Assembly (NCBI RefSeq): GCF_031884435.1 | Contig: NZ_CP134779.1 | Location: forward strand, 2,976,001-3,040,000 | Source of the DNA: Bosea sp. 685 | Lineage (GTDB): Bacteria > Pseudomonadota > Alphaproteobacteria > Rhizobiales > Beijerinckiaceae | Length of the DNA: 64,000 nt | Reading direction: 5' to 3' | Shown: piece after piece, positions 17,099 to 25,115 of the stretch | How positions within the stretch are numbered: position 1 is the stretch's first letter | Layout: every line of letters starts with the position of its first letter | Position numbers and translations under genes: made by a program | The notes under the pieces: model-generated | What the model was told of the DNA's origin: nothing | Databases searched by the model: none | Seen by the model: only the letters and a program-made list of their open reading frames with translations

Positions 17099-17998
17099 AT
17101 GACGAACGATCTGGAGCGCATTAAAGCCGAAATCGCAGACAGCTTCGACGAAGAGCTCGAGATGCAGCTCGAGGAGGACCGGCTCGACGAACTCGTCTCC
17201 GAGGGTTTGGCTCCGACGGGCGCAATGCTGGACCGCAAGGTTTATTTCCGCGAGCTGTTCCGGCTGCAGCATGAGCTCGTGCGGCTTCAGGACTGGATCC
17301 AGTATAAGAAGCTCAAGGTCGTCGTACTCTTCGAGGGACGTGACTCGGCTGGCAAGGGCGGCGTGATCAAGCGCGTCACCCAGCGGCTCAATCCGCGGAT
17401 CTGCCGCGTTGTCGCCCTCCCGGCGCCCAGCGAGCGCGAGCGCCATCAATGGTACTTTCAGCGCTATGTGCAGCATTTGCCCACGGCCGGCGAAATGGTG
17501 CTGTTCGACCGCAGCTGGTACAACCGAGCCGGCGTCGAGCGCGTCATGGGCTTCTGCACCCCCGATGAACTCGACGAGTTCTTCCGCTCGGTTCCAGATT
17601 TCGAGCATATGCTCGTGCGATCCGGCATCATCCTGATCAAATACTGGTTCTCGATCACCGATGAAGAGCAGGAATTCCGCTTCCGCATGCGGATCGAGGA
17701 TCCCCTGAAGCAATGGAAGCTCTCGCCCATGGATATGGAGAGCCGCGTCCACTGGGAAGACTACACCCGCGCCAAGGAGGACATGCTCGCCCGCACCCAT
17801 ACGGAGACGGCCCCGTGGTGGGTCGTTCAGGCCGTCGACAAGAAGCGGGCGCGGCTTAACTGCATCACCCATCTGCTCGGCCAGATCCCGTATGAGAGCG
17901 TGCCGAAATCGGACATCATCCTGCCCGAGCGCGTGCGCAATTCGGATTATTCCCGGCACCCCGTTCCGCCCGAACTTTACGTCCCGGAGCTGTACTGA
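17099..17998 (+). CDS. ppk2: Polyphosphate kinase 2, class I type
   Basis: 299 aa, the length of single-domain PPK2 enzymes, which use polyphosphate to phosphorylate nucleoside diphosphates (or the reverse). Walker A-like EGRDSAGKGG at residues 79-88, Walker B-like LFDRSWYNR at 135-143, and the lid region (EEQEFRFRMRIEDPLKQWKLSPMD) are all present. Class assignment rests on size and the SWYNRAGVERVMGFC sequence. An N-terminal acidic helical arm (residues 1-40) is usual. Monocistronic by layout. It would buffer GTP/ATP pools from stored polyphosphate, and a probable exopolyphosphatase gene lies at the right edge of the window. Confidence 0.95.
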   Translation: MTNDLERIKAEIADSFDEELEMQLEEDRLDELVSEGLAPTGAMLDRKVYFRELFRLQHELVRLQDWIQYKKLKVVVLFEGRDSAGKGGVIKRVTQRLNPRICRVVALPAPSERERHQWYFQRYVQHLPTAGEMVLFDRSWYNRAGVERVMGFCTPDELDEFFRSVPDFEHMLVRSGIILIKYWFSITDEEQEFRFRMRIEDPLKQWKLSPMDMESRVHWEDYTRAKEDMLARTHTETAPWWVVQAVDKKRARLNCITHLLGQIPYESVPKSDIILPERVRNSDYSRHPVPPELYVPELY

Positions 17999-18052
17999 AA
18001 CCGCGCGGCAGGAAGGCCCCTCCTCCGGTCTCGTAAGCACCAACCCCGGTGT

Positions 18053-18617
18053 TCACGAGGCCGGCGGAAGCCCATTCGTCGTAACCGGCACGGTGGCGCC
18101 GGCGCCAAGCGATCTCTGCACCATGACGCTGTCGGACCATTTGCCGTAGCGATAGGCAACGCCAGGCAGAAGGCCGACCCTGGCGAAGCCGAACCTCTCG
18201 TGAAGCGCCAGCGATGCGGTGTTCTCGGCATCGATATAGCCGATCATCTGACGAAACCCCGCAGCCGCGCGAGGAATCGATCAGCGCCTGAAGCAGCGAT
18301 CGCCCGATCCCCCGTCCGAGATGGTCGTGGTGGACATAGATCGAGTGCTTGACCGTGTAGCGATAGGCCGGGCGCTTGCGGAACAGCACGACATAGGCAT
18401 AGCCGACGACCTCGCCACCGCGCGTCGCGACCAGATGCGGCAGCCGGCGGTTGCGCAGGTTCTTGCGCCGGTCGCGCAGGTCGTCGGGCTGGGGCGTGCC
18501 GGTATCCTCGACGCCCGCCTCGACGCCGCGCCTGATATGGCGGCGATAGATCGCCAGCATGGGCTCGACATCGCTATCGCGCGACGGCCGGATGATGACG
18601 GGGGGTTCGTTTTCCAT
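18053..18617 (-). pseudogene. GNAT N-acetyltransferase interrupted by a one-base frameshift
   Basis: The frame from the ATG at 18617 encodes the first half of a GNAT protein: IIRPSRDSDVEPMLAIYRRH, then VVGYAYVVLFRKRPAYRYTVKHSIYVHHDHLGRGIG with the acetyl-CoA loop HLGRGIG. Near 18262-18272 the family pattern jumps to another frame and continues GFRQMIGYIDAENTASLALHERFGF...YGKWSDSVMVQRSLG to a stop at 18053. One extra base in the CGCGCGG stretch explains the shift; without it the product would be 187 aa, typical of the phosphinothricin acetyltransferase-like branch. Either a recent pseudogene or a base-calling error in a GC run. It sits next to the decarboxylase gene on the same strand. Confidence 0.8.
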
Positions 18618-18632
18618 CAGTTGCCGCAGCCT

Positions 18633-21002
18633 TTACCCATGGGCCTGTTCGCTGACGACATAGGTATGGAGCCGCACCCGTCCGGCTGCGTCGACCTCGC
18701 GATAGACGCCCTGGATCTCGACGTCGAAGCCGGGGAAGGCATTGAAGCTCGCCTCGAACATCTTGAGATAGTCGATCATGGGCTGGGCGCGTTCGGTCAG
18801 GCGCTCGCCGGGGACGATCGTCGCGATCCCGGGCGGGTAGACCACGAAGGGCGTCGTGGCGATGCGCCCGGCGATGGCATCGATGGGCAGGTAGTCGACA
18901 TCGTTGCGTACGAGGCAGCGCGCAGCATCATGGGGCGACATGGCGATCTCCGGCAGATGTTCGGCCGCGAATTGCCTGGCCTGCAAAGCGCTGACATCGG
19001 CCTCCCGGAAGAAGCGGTGCATCTGGCCGCAGAGATCGCGCAGGCGCACGCCGGCATAGCGTGAAGGCCGGCGCCGGTAGAATTCCGGAATAGCTTCTTC
19101 CAGCAACGCATTGTCGTCATGCAGCTTCTTGAAGGCGACGAGCCCGCTGATCAGCGTGCCGGCCTTGCTGGCTTCGACGCCGGGCGTCAGCAGGAAGAGC
19201 AGCGAGTTGAGGTCGTTCTTCTCTGCGACGATCCGGTTCTCGCGCAGGAACTGGGCGACGACCGGCGCCGGGATGCCATGTTCGGCATAGCCGCCCGTGG
19301 CGCGGTCGAAGCCCGGCGTCAGCAGCGTCAGCTTGTTGGGATCGGTCATGGCGAAGCCCGGCTCCAGGCCGGAGAAACCGTGCCAGGCGGCGCCCGGAGC
19401 GAGCTGCCAATAGGAGGGTTCGCTGGCAAGCTGGTCGGTGCCGACCGTCTCCCAGGCGACGTCATGGACCGCCCCCTCGCGCGCCGCATCGGGGATCGTC
19501 ACGCGGTCGGGCACGAAGGGCTCGAAGAACCAGCGCCGTTCCGGCAGGATCTCCTTCTCCTCGAATTCGCGCCGCACGGCGCGGATCTTCTTGCGCAACT
19601 CGATGCCAAGCCGGATCGTGTCGTCCCAGAGCACTTCACCGGAACGCCCCTTCATCATCTGCGCGCCGACGTCGAGCGAGGCGAAGAGCGGGTAGAAGGG
19701 CGAGGTCGAGGCATATTGCATGAAGCTCTCATTGAAGCGCCGATGCTCGACGCGGCGCTTCTGGCCGCGGATATGCCGGTCCTTCATGTGGATCTGCGAG
19801 GCCTGGGAGAAGCTCGCCAGCTGCTTATGCGTCGACTGCGTCGCGATGATGCCGGGTGAGTCCGGCCCCAGATCGGCAAGCCCCATGGCGAAGCGCCCGG
19901 CATAGAGCGGGTGGAACTTCATGAAGCCGGCCCAGGCTTCGTCGAACAGGATGTAGTCGCAGAGATGGCCAATGCGCTTCAGGATCATCTGGGCGTTGTG
20001 GATCGTGCCGTCATAGGTGCATTGCTCGACCACGGCGACGCGGAAGGGGCGCGGCTTTTGCCAGGCGTCGGGATCCTTGACCAGCGGATGCGACCGGATG
20101 CGTTCGCGCAGCGCCTCCTCATCGAAGGCGTCCCAGCGCATCGGGCCGATGAGCCCCCAGGCATTGCGGATCGTCGGCAGATAAACCGGGATGCCGCCGC
20201 CGATCATCAGCGCGCCATGATGGGCCGCTTTGTGGTTGTTGCGGTCGAACAGGACAAGATCGCCATCGGTCACCAGCGCCGCCAGCGCCACCTTGTTCGA
20301 GGTCGAGGTGCCGTTGAGGACAAAATAGGTCTTCTCCGCCCCGAAGATCTGGGCTGCCTCCTTCTGAGCCTTCAGAGCCGGGCCCTCATGGGTCAGGAGG
20401 TCGCCGAGATCGAGCACCGAATTGTCGAGGTCGTCGCGGAAGACCGCCTCGCCGAGATGCTCCATGAAGACCCGGCCGATAGGGCTGCGGCTGTAGAACA
20501 CGCCGCCATTATGCCCAGGGCAGGTCCAGAGATGATTGCCTTCCTCGGCATAATCGACCAGCGCGCCGAAGAAGGGCGTCTTCAGCGTCTCGGCATATTG
20601 CTTCAGACGGCTGATCAGACTCTTGGCGATGAAGGGCGGCGTCTCCTCGGACAGGAAGATATAGCCGTCGATGAAGTCGAGCACCTCGACGGGCAAATCC
20701 TCGAAGCGCTTGCGGCGGATCAGCAGGATGATCGGGAAGTCGAGCCCGCGGCGGCGCATCAGGTTGATTAGGGCCGCCGTCTTGCCTTCGAGGCCCTTCT
20801 TGCCCCAGTCGACGACCATGCAGCCGATGGCGGCATCGGTCTGTACCGCGATCTCGGCATCTTCGAGCTTGCGGGCTTTCACGACCTCGAAGCCGGACCG
20901 CTCGATCTCATCGACGATCTGGTTGAACCTTATGCCTTCCAGATCCTCTGCGTCGAAACTCGGAGTCGCGAACAGGAAGGTGAAGCGCCTGAAATAGTCC
21001 AT
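18633..21002 (-). CDS. Orn/Lys/Arg decarboxylase, PLP-dependent fold III-type (biodegradative class)
   Basis: 789 aa, in the size range of the large aspartate-aminotransferase-fold basic amino-acid decarboxylases (AdiA, LdcC, SpeF). An N-terminal wing/flavodoxin-like domain spans about residues 1-130; the PLP domain contains TCPGHNGGVFYSRSPIG, the aspartate motif FDEAWAG (353-359) and the Schiff-base lysine Lys393 in ATQSTHKQL; a C-terminal domain follows. The enzyme would decarboxylate arginine, lysine or ornithine to the polyamine precursor and consume a proton. Substrate choice cannot be made by eye. No antiporter gene is adjacent, so acid resistance is less favoured than polyamine supply. 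It ends 15 bases before the frameshifted GNAT gene. Confidence 0.93.
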   Translation of the reverse strand: MDYFRRFTFLFATPSFDAEDLEGIRFNQIVDEIERSGFEVVKARKLEDAEIAVQTDAAIGCMVVDWGKKGLEGKTAALINLMRRRGLDFPIILLIRRKRFEDLPVEVLDFIDGYIFLSEETPPFIAKSLISRLKQYAETLKTPFFGALVDYAEEGNHLWTCPGHNGGVFYSRSPIGRVFMEHLGEAVFRDDLDNSVLDLGDLLTHEGPALKAQKEAAQIFGAEKTYFVLNGTSTSNKVALAALVTDGDLVLFDRNNHKAAHHGALMIGGGIPVYLPTIRNAWGLIGPMRWDAFDEEALRERIRSHPLVKDPDAWQKPRPFRVAVVEQCTYDGTIHNAQMILKRIGHLCDYILFDEAWAGFMKFHPLYAGRFAMGLADLGPDSPGIIATQSTHKQLASFSQASQIHMKDRHIRGQKRRVEHRRFNESFMQYASTSPFYPLFASLDVGAQMMKGRSGEVLWDDTIRLGIELRKKIRAVRREFEEKEILPERRWFFEPFVPDRVTIPDAAREGAVHDVAWETVGTDQLASEPSYWQLAPGAAWHGFSGLEPGFAMTDPNKLTLLTPGFDRATGGYAEHGIPAPVVAQFLRENRIVAEKNDLNSLLFLLTPGVEASKAGTLISGLVAFKKLHDDNALLEEAIPEFYRRRPSRYAGVRLRDLCGQMHRFFREADVSALQARQFAAEHLPEIAMSPHDAARCLVRNDVDYLPIDAIAGRIATTPFVVYPPGIATIVPGERLTERAQPMIDYLKMFEASFNAFPGFDVEIQGVYREVDAAGRVRLHTYVVSEQAHG

Positions 21003-21190
21003 GTCTGCTCCGCTGGCTCAATCCGGAAGATGTCGGCGAGTTCCATGACAGTCCGGCGACTATCGTCTTCTCTTTGTGACGACGTTGATCGAGCAGATCG
21101 GGACTGCCTTGACGATCGGCGACATCGAAGGCCAGCTCCCCAAGCGAGCGCTCGAACTGAATTGTCGCGCGGCGAAATGCACGGTCTTCC

Positions 21191-22114
21191 TCAACCGCAG
21201 CGCGCCGGATTCGAGATGGAGCGTTCGGCGTGATGTGGCTCTTTCCGGCGCAGTCGCGCGGCATCCCTGGAGGGTGGCAGGCCGAACTGACGTGCATACT
21301 CGCGACTGAACTGATTGGGGCTTTCGTAACCGACCTCGAAAGCGATGGAGGTGACACGGCCCTCTCCGGCGATAAGAAGCGACCGCGCACGCAGCAGGCG
21401 CACATGTTTCTGATACTGTAAGGGGCTGAGCGCCGTGACCGCTTTGAAGTGACGGTGGAAGGCCGAGACGCTCAGAGCCGTCATTGCCGCCAAAGCCTCG
21501 ACGCGAAGCGGCTTCGCGAAGTTTTCCCTGATCCACTGGATGGCGATACGGATCCGCGAAAGAGCGGTGTGGGGTGTCGCGATATCACGAAGCATCCAGC
21601 CGAGCGGCCCCTGCAGCACACGGAACAGAATCTCGCGCTCATAGGCTGGTGCAAGGGCCGCGATCTCGTTCGGGCGCTCCATCAACCGCAGCATGCGAAC
21701 CCAGGCGTCGAGCAATTCGGGCGAGACCGGTGCCACGGAAAAGCCCGGGCTGAAGAGTTCGCCTCCGGCAGGTTTGGGCAGGTCGGCCAGCAGGTTTGCG
21801 ACGATCGCCGGCTCCAGCGTCAGGCTAATCGCCAGATAGGGCTCTCCGTCGTTAGAGGGGTGCACTGAGCCGACTGCCGGCAGATCGACCGACATCACGA
21901 AATAAGTCGCCGGATCATACCGAAACGTCCGGTCACCCACTGTCATGGTCTTCGACCCCGTCAGGATCAGGTTGATCATGGGATCATAGACGGCGGCAAG
22001 CTGATGCTCAGGAATCGCGCCCTGCACCATGGCGACGCGCGCAACGCCCGTCTCGGTACGGCGGTTTTCTGCACGGGATGCCAGTTTCCTGAGTTCCTGA
22101 AGTGACGCTTCCAT
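21191..22114 (-). CDS. AraC family transcriptional regulator with N-terminal AraC_N domain
   Basis: About 307 aa from the ATG at 22114 (MEASLQELRK), with GGAAGA nine bases upstream; the frame is open to a TTG at 22150. N-terminal sensing domain typical of the AraC_N family (GAIPEHQLAAVYDPMINLILTGSKTM, FRYDPATYFVMSVDLPAVG). The C-terminal double HTH begins with RIAIQWIRENFAKPLRVEALAAM, SAFHRHFKAVTALSPLQYQK and ends with VGYESPNQFSREYARQFG. Divergent from the SDR/VOC/NTF2-like cassette starting at 22247; regulators of this family commonly control an adjacent oxidoreductase gene. Inducer unknown. Confidence 0.93.
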   Translation of the reverse strand: MEASLQELRKLASRAENRRTETGVARVAMVQGAIPEHQLAAVYDPMINLILTGSKTMTVGDRTFRYDPATYFVMSVDLPAVGSVHPSNDGEPYLAISLTLEPAIVANLLADLPKPAGGELFSPGFSVAPVSPELLDAWVRMLRLMERPNEIAALAPAYEREILFRVLQGPLGWMLRDIATPHTALSRIRIAIQWIRENFAKPLRVEALAAMTALSVSAFHRHFKAVTALSPLQYQKHVRLLRARSLLIAGEGRVTSIAFEVGYESPNQFSREYARQFGLPPSRDAARLRRKEPHHAERSISNPARCG

Positions 22115-22246
22115 GGACGGCATTCTTCCACAGCGATGTGCCGCAATCAATCATGAAGCAGGAATAGGCAATATTTGAACAGAATCGTGAGAGCGGCACC
22201 AAGGCGCTGCAGCTATCCCTTGGTGATACCATCCAAGGAAAACGAC

Positions 22247-22990
22247 ATGAGCATCATGATCATCACCGGCGGCAGCCGCGGTCTCGGCGCGAGCGCAGCG
22301 GTCCAGTGCGCCAAGCGGGGCATGGGCATCATCCTGACTTACAATAGCAATCAGGATGCGGCCGCCAAGGTCGTCAGCACGATCGAAGCCGAAGGCGGCA
22401 AGGCCGTTGCGATGCAACTTGACGTCGGCAACAGTGCAACGTTCCCCTTGTTTCGAGAGGCGGTCCGCGAGACCCTCGACAAGACTTGGAACCGCGCGGA
22501 CTTCGATTTCCTGGTCAACAATGCAGGCTATGGTCTCTACAATCCGATCGCGACCGTGACCGAGGATGAATTCGACGGCCTGTTCAGGGTGCATCTCAAG
22601 GGGCCGTTCTTCCTGACCCAAATACTGCTGCCGCTGATGGCGGATGGGGGACAGATTATCAACGTGGCCAGTGCTACGAGCCGAGTCGCGACCGTCGGCA
22701 TCGCGCCTTATGCATCTTTCAAAGGCGGGCTCGAAGTGCTGACGCGCTACATGGCCAAGGAGTTCGGCGACCGCCGAATCCGCGCCAATTCCATCGCGCC
22801 CGGAGCCATCCGTACCGAGCTTGGTGGCGGGCTGAACGACGAATTCGAAACCATGCTCGCCGGCCAGACTGCACTCGGGCGCGTCGGTGAGCCCGACGAT
22901 ATCGGCTGCATGGTTGCCAGCCTGTTGTCCGACGACAATCGCTGGATCAACGCCCAGAACATTGAGGTAGCCGGGGGCTACGTCATTTGA
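22247..22990 (+). CDS. Short-chain dehydrogenase/reductase (SDR)
   Basis: 247 aa from the ATG at 22247, preceded by CAAGGAAAACGAC; the upstream extension of the frame overlaps the promoter region. TGGSRGLG at residues 7-14, NNAG at 91-94, Ser142, and the catalytic Tyr155-x3-Lys159 (PYASFKG) are all in place, followed by the RANSIAPGAIRTE segment. Classical FabG/glucose dehydrogenase-like SDR, probably NADP(H)-dependent. First gene of a three-gene cassette under the divergent AraC regulator. Substrate not predictable. Confidence 0.92.
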   Translation: MSIMIITGGSRGLGASAAVQCAKRGMGIILTYNSNQDAAAKVVSTIEAEGGKAVAMQLDVGNSATFPLFREAVRETLDKTWNRADFDFLVNNAGYGLYNPIATVTEDEFDGLFRVHLKGPFFLTQILLPLMADGGQIINVASATSRVATVGIAPYASFKGGLEVLTRYMAKEFGDRRIRANSIAPGAIRTELGGGLNDEFETMLAGQTALGRVGEPDDIGCMVASLLSDDNRWINAQNIEVAGGYVI

Positions 22991-23004
22991 AACGGGAGAG
23001 CCCC

Positions 23005-23406
23005 ATGCTCGATCACATCTTTCTGACGGTGAATGACACCGATCGTTCGATCACCTTTTACGAGAAGGTGCTTCCGATCCTCGGGATCATCAGCCGGCTC
23101 GACTATGACGGCAAGGATGGCCCGGCGGGTCATCCAGACCTCAAGGGCTTTGGCGTCAATGGGCGAATGTTCTTCTGGCTGAAGCAAGGGACAGCCGCGC
23201 CCGGCGCCGCGCATATCGGCTTCGTGGCCGATTCCGAAGAGATGGTAAACACCGCCCATGCCGCCGCATTGGCTGCCGGTGCGACCGAGATCCATCCACC
23301 CGGACCGCAGCTTCACTACGATCCGCGCTACTACGCTGCCCAGGTCAGGGATCGCGACGGTTACAGCCTCGAGTTCGTCTACAAGAGCTGGCAGCATGAG
23401 AGTTGA
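23005..23406 (+). CDS. VOC family (glyoxalase/bleomycin resistance fold) protein
   Basis: 133 aa from the ATG at 23005, with ACGGGAGAG upstream. A single vicinal-oxygen-chelate module: MLDHIFLTVNDTDRSITFYEKVLPILG at the start and a late DRDGYSLEFVYK strand with the usual metal-ligand Glu. The central AAHIGFVADSEEMVNTAHAAALAAGATE matches the family. It could be a lyase, isomerase or antibiotic-binding protein; nothing in the sequence decides. It is 14 bases after the SDR gene and overlaps or abuts the next start. Confidence 0.88.
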   Translation: MLDHIFLTVNDTDRSITFYEKVLPILGIISRLDYDGKDGPAGHPDLKGFGVNGRMFFWLKQGTAAPGAAHIGFVADSEEMVNTAHAAALAAGATEIHPPGPQLHYDPRYYAAQVRDRDGYSLEFVYKSWQHES

Positions 23407-23410
23407 TGAC

Positions 23411-23755
23411 ATGAACGCTCATGACACCGTGCGTGCGGCCGCAGACAGGTTGATCAAGGCGACCAACGCCTTCGACATCGAATGCGCGCTGGCCCTGTTC
23501 ACGTCGGATGCGATCATCGAGGACCCGTCAGTAGGCGAGAGCTTCATCGGACATGCAGGCATCCGTGATTACCTGGAGCGGTTTTTCGTCGGCTATCACA
23601 CCGTGACCCGTCTGCTGTCGGTCGAGGTCCTCGGTGAAGATCATGTGCGCATGCGCGTCGATTTCACCGGCGACTTCGGGCACGAGATCGGGTTGCTGGA
23701 GATGTCCGTCAATGCCGATGGGCTGATCGTCCGCATCAACGCTGATCTCGAATGA
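23411..23755 (+). CDS. Nuclear transport factor 2/SnoaL-like protein
   Basis: 114 aa from the ATG at 23411 (an in-frame ATG at 23396 overlaps the previous stop). The cone-shaped NTF2-like fold is suggested by AADRLIKATNAFDIECALALFTSDAIIEDPSVGESFIGHAGIRDYLERFF and the beta-rich rest (VRMRVDFTGDFGHEIGLLEMSVNADGLIVRI). Such proteins act as polyketide cyclases, ketosteroid isomerases or dehydratases, or simply bind ligands. Last gene of the AraC-linked cassette; the SDR + VOC + NTF2-like combination suggests transformation of a small ketone-bearing compound. Confidence 0.82.
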   Translation: MNAHDTVRAAADRLIKATNAFDIECALALFTSDAIIEDPSVGESFIGHAGIRDYLERFFVGYHTVTRLLSVEVLGEDHVRMRVDFTGDFGHEIGLLEMSVNADGLIVRINADLE

Positions 23756-23846
23756 GCCAGCCATGGGCGGGCTTGCGCCAATGTGTGATGTTGGAGAGCC
23801 CGGCCGTGCCGGATCTGCCACTCGCCGCGGATCGCCCGGCCCATCC

Positions 23847-24016
23847 CTAATGCCTCGATGGCTTCGGCCTTCCGGAGGGACGCGGCGAAGCGCTCGCCCT
23901 GTGAGGGCGCCGCACCGATGGCGCAGATCGCTTCCCTAACCGGCCGCCCCTGCGACAACAGAACGCCGACCTGCCTGAACGACGATCTCTCCGGGTTTGT
24001 GCTTCTTCTGCGGCAT
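23847..24016 (-). pseudogene. Degraded IS3-family transposase OrfA remnant
   Basis: The ATG at 24016 starts MPQKKHKPGEIV, the typical N-terminus of OrfA in the IS3 family (IS407-like group), but the frame stops after about 26 codons. The pattern resumes in another frame as LLSQGRPVREAICAIG (from about 23961), again characteristic of OrfA, then loses resemblance (GAAPSQGERFAASL...). No OrfB catalytic domain and no clear terminal inverted repeats were found. It is thus a short, frameshifted and truncated fossil, marking an old insertion beside the AT-richer gene at 24121-24666. Confidence 0.7.
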
Positions 24017-24120
24017 CCCTGAGGTCCTCCAAAGGCCCAAAAGGCCGACTGCGGGGAGGACCATTGTTCAGAGGGCCGGCCAGATCAGTTATCGCGGTCG
24101 TTTCGGCCCGTATGAGGCCT

Positions 24121-24666
24121 TCAGTTGAATTGAATGATCTTGTTCAGCGCGGGATTTGGATTCACCGCGGCACGGATTCGCGCGGCCACATTCGGCGCGA
24201 CTGTTTTTAAGTAATTTGGATCTCGCATATACGTCCTAATGGCTTCCGCCATCAGTTCCGCGCGTGAATCGGCACCGAAACATCCTCTCTGTTCAGGATC
24301 GAAGCCATGATATTCAGGATACTGATATGGATCGAGAACGGCTGGATCAAGATCTGCGCCGGATTGTCTGTCTTCGTTCAACCGAGGATTATTACAATCA
24401 TTGTAAACGAACCGCAGTTCATGCTGGATATTATCCTGACTTATCGCTGATATCATTTCACCCGATTCGTTGCGGCACGGCTGGCCTGCCCTGTGGTCTA
24501 TGATGTGACCGAGCATATGGCCCAGAATCATGTCGCCCGACGCGGCATCACACTCATGCAAATGAGAGAGCTCTCGCCGAAAAGGGCAGTTGGGGAAGAG
24601 GTTCTCGTTCCCGGGAGCTTCAAAGAACGCCCGGATGGCTTCCCCCCGCGCATCATCGTTCGCCAT
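24121..24666 (-). CDS. Zincin-like toxin-domain protein with altered HExxH motif
   Basis: 181 aa from the ATG at 24666 (MANDDARGEAIRAFF). No signal peptide. Residues 50-54 read HMLGH within GDMILGHMLGHIIDHRAG, in the position of the HELGHxxDH zinc motif of metallopeptidase toxins; the catalytic Glu is Met51. A possible third ligand is Glu137 or Glu141 in SRAELMAEAIRTYM, followed by DPNYLKTVAPNVAARIR and the C-terminal NPALNKIIQFN, a layout known from C-terminal domains of polymorphic toxins. Five Cys (27, 39, 64, 91, 129). The gene is visibly more AT-rich than its neighbours and sits beside an IS3 remnant, suggesting horizontal acquisition. No partner or immunity gene is evident. Function is inferred; a catalytically dead or atypical enzyme is possible. 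Confidence 0.6.
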   Translation of the reverse strand: MANDDARGEAIRAFFEAPGNENLFPNCPFRRELSHLHECDAASGDMILGHMLGHIIDHRAGQPCRNESGEMISAISQDNIQHELRFVYNDCNNPRLNEDRQSGADLDPAVLDPYQYPEYHGFDPEQRGCFGADSRAELMAEAIRTYMRDPNYLKTVAPNVAARIRAAVNPNPALNKIIQFN

Positions 24667-25115
24667 GCTTTTGCTCCGCGTTGAGCACCCCTGGCGCCTG
24701 ATGACTTCGTCGTTCGATCTGACGACCACATCGCTGGCCGCTCAGGAATATCGCCGGCCCTGGTGTTGACCGCAAGCGCCCGCTGGTGGGCTCCATCAAC
24801 TCGTGGCTCGGTTTGGTCCATCCAGATCGGCAGCCGCCACCGCTATCATCGCCGTGTTCTTAACAGAGTACGCCCATGCCCGACATCGTTGACGCTCGTG
24901 TCGAACGGAGGCTCCGCCCAGCACGAGCCATGCCCTTGCCTCGCGAATGCGGATTAGGACGCGTCCTGGCCGCATTTTGCGGCATACGCCAAAATGATAT
25001 TGCCCGACTCCGCTTTTAAACGTGAGCATGGAGAGAATTAACTTTTGTCGCCTCGGCGCGCATTCTAGAAGAATCGCATGACGCATCGCGCCTGGCGCTC
25101 GTTGCCTGTTCTGGC
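24667..25115. other. Intergenic region, no confident gene
   Basis: About 450 bases between the toxin-like gene and the efflux operon, locally AT-richer than the backbone. Contains a small inverted repeat (CATTTTG at 24973 and CAAAATG at 24990, 10-base loop) which could be an operator or terminator. Short frames exist on both strands without family resemblance. It presumably carries the promoters of both flanking, divergent units. Confidence 0.5.

Noticed and set aside
16683..17102. Frames between the small helical protein and ppk2
   Set aside because: Several overlapping frames with no ribosome binding site, no family pattern and biased composition.
24973..24996. 7-base inverted repeat as a recombination site or IS end
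   Set aside because: Too short, no matching second copy seen nearby; noted only in the intergenic entry.
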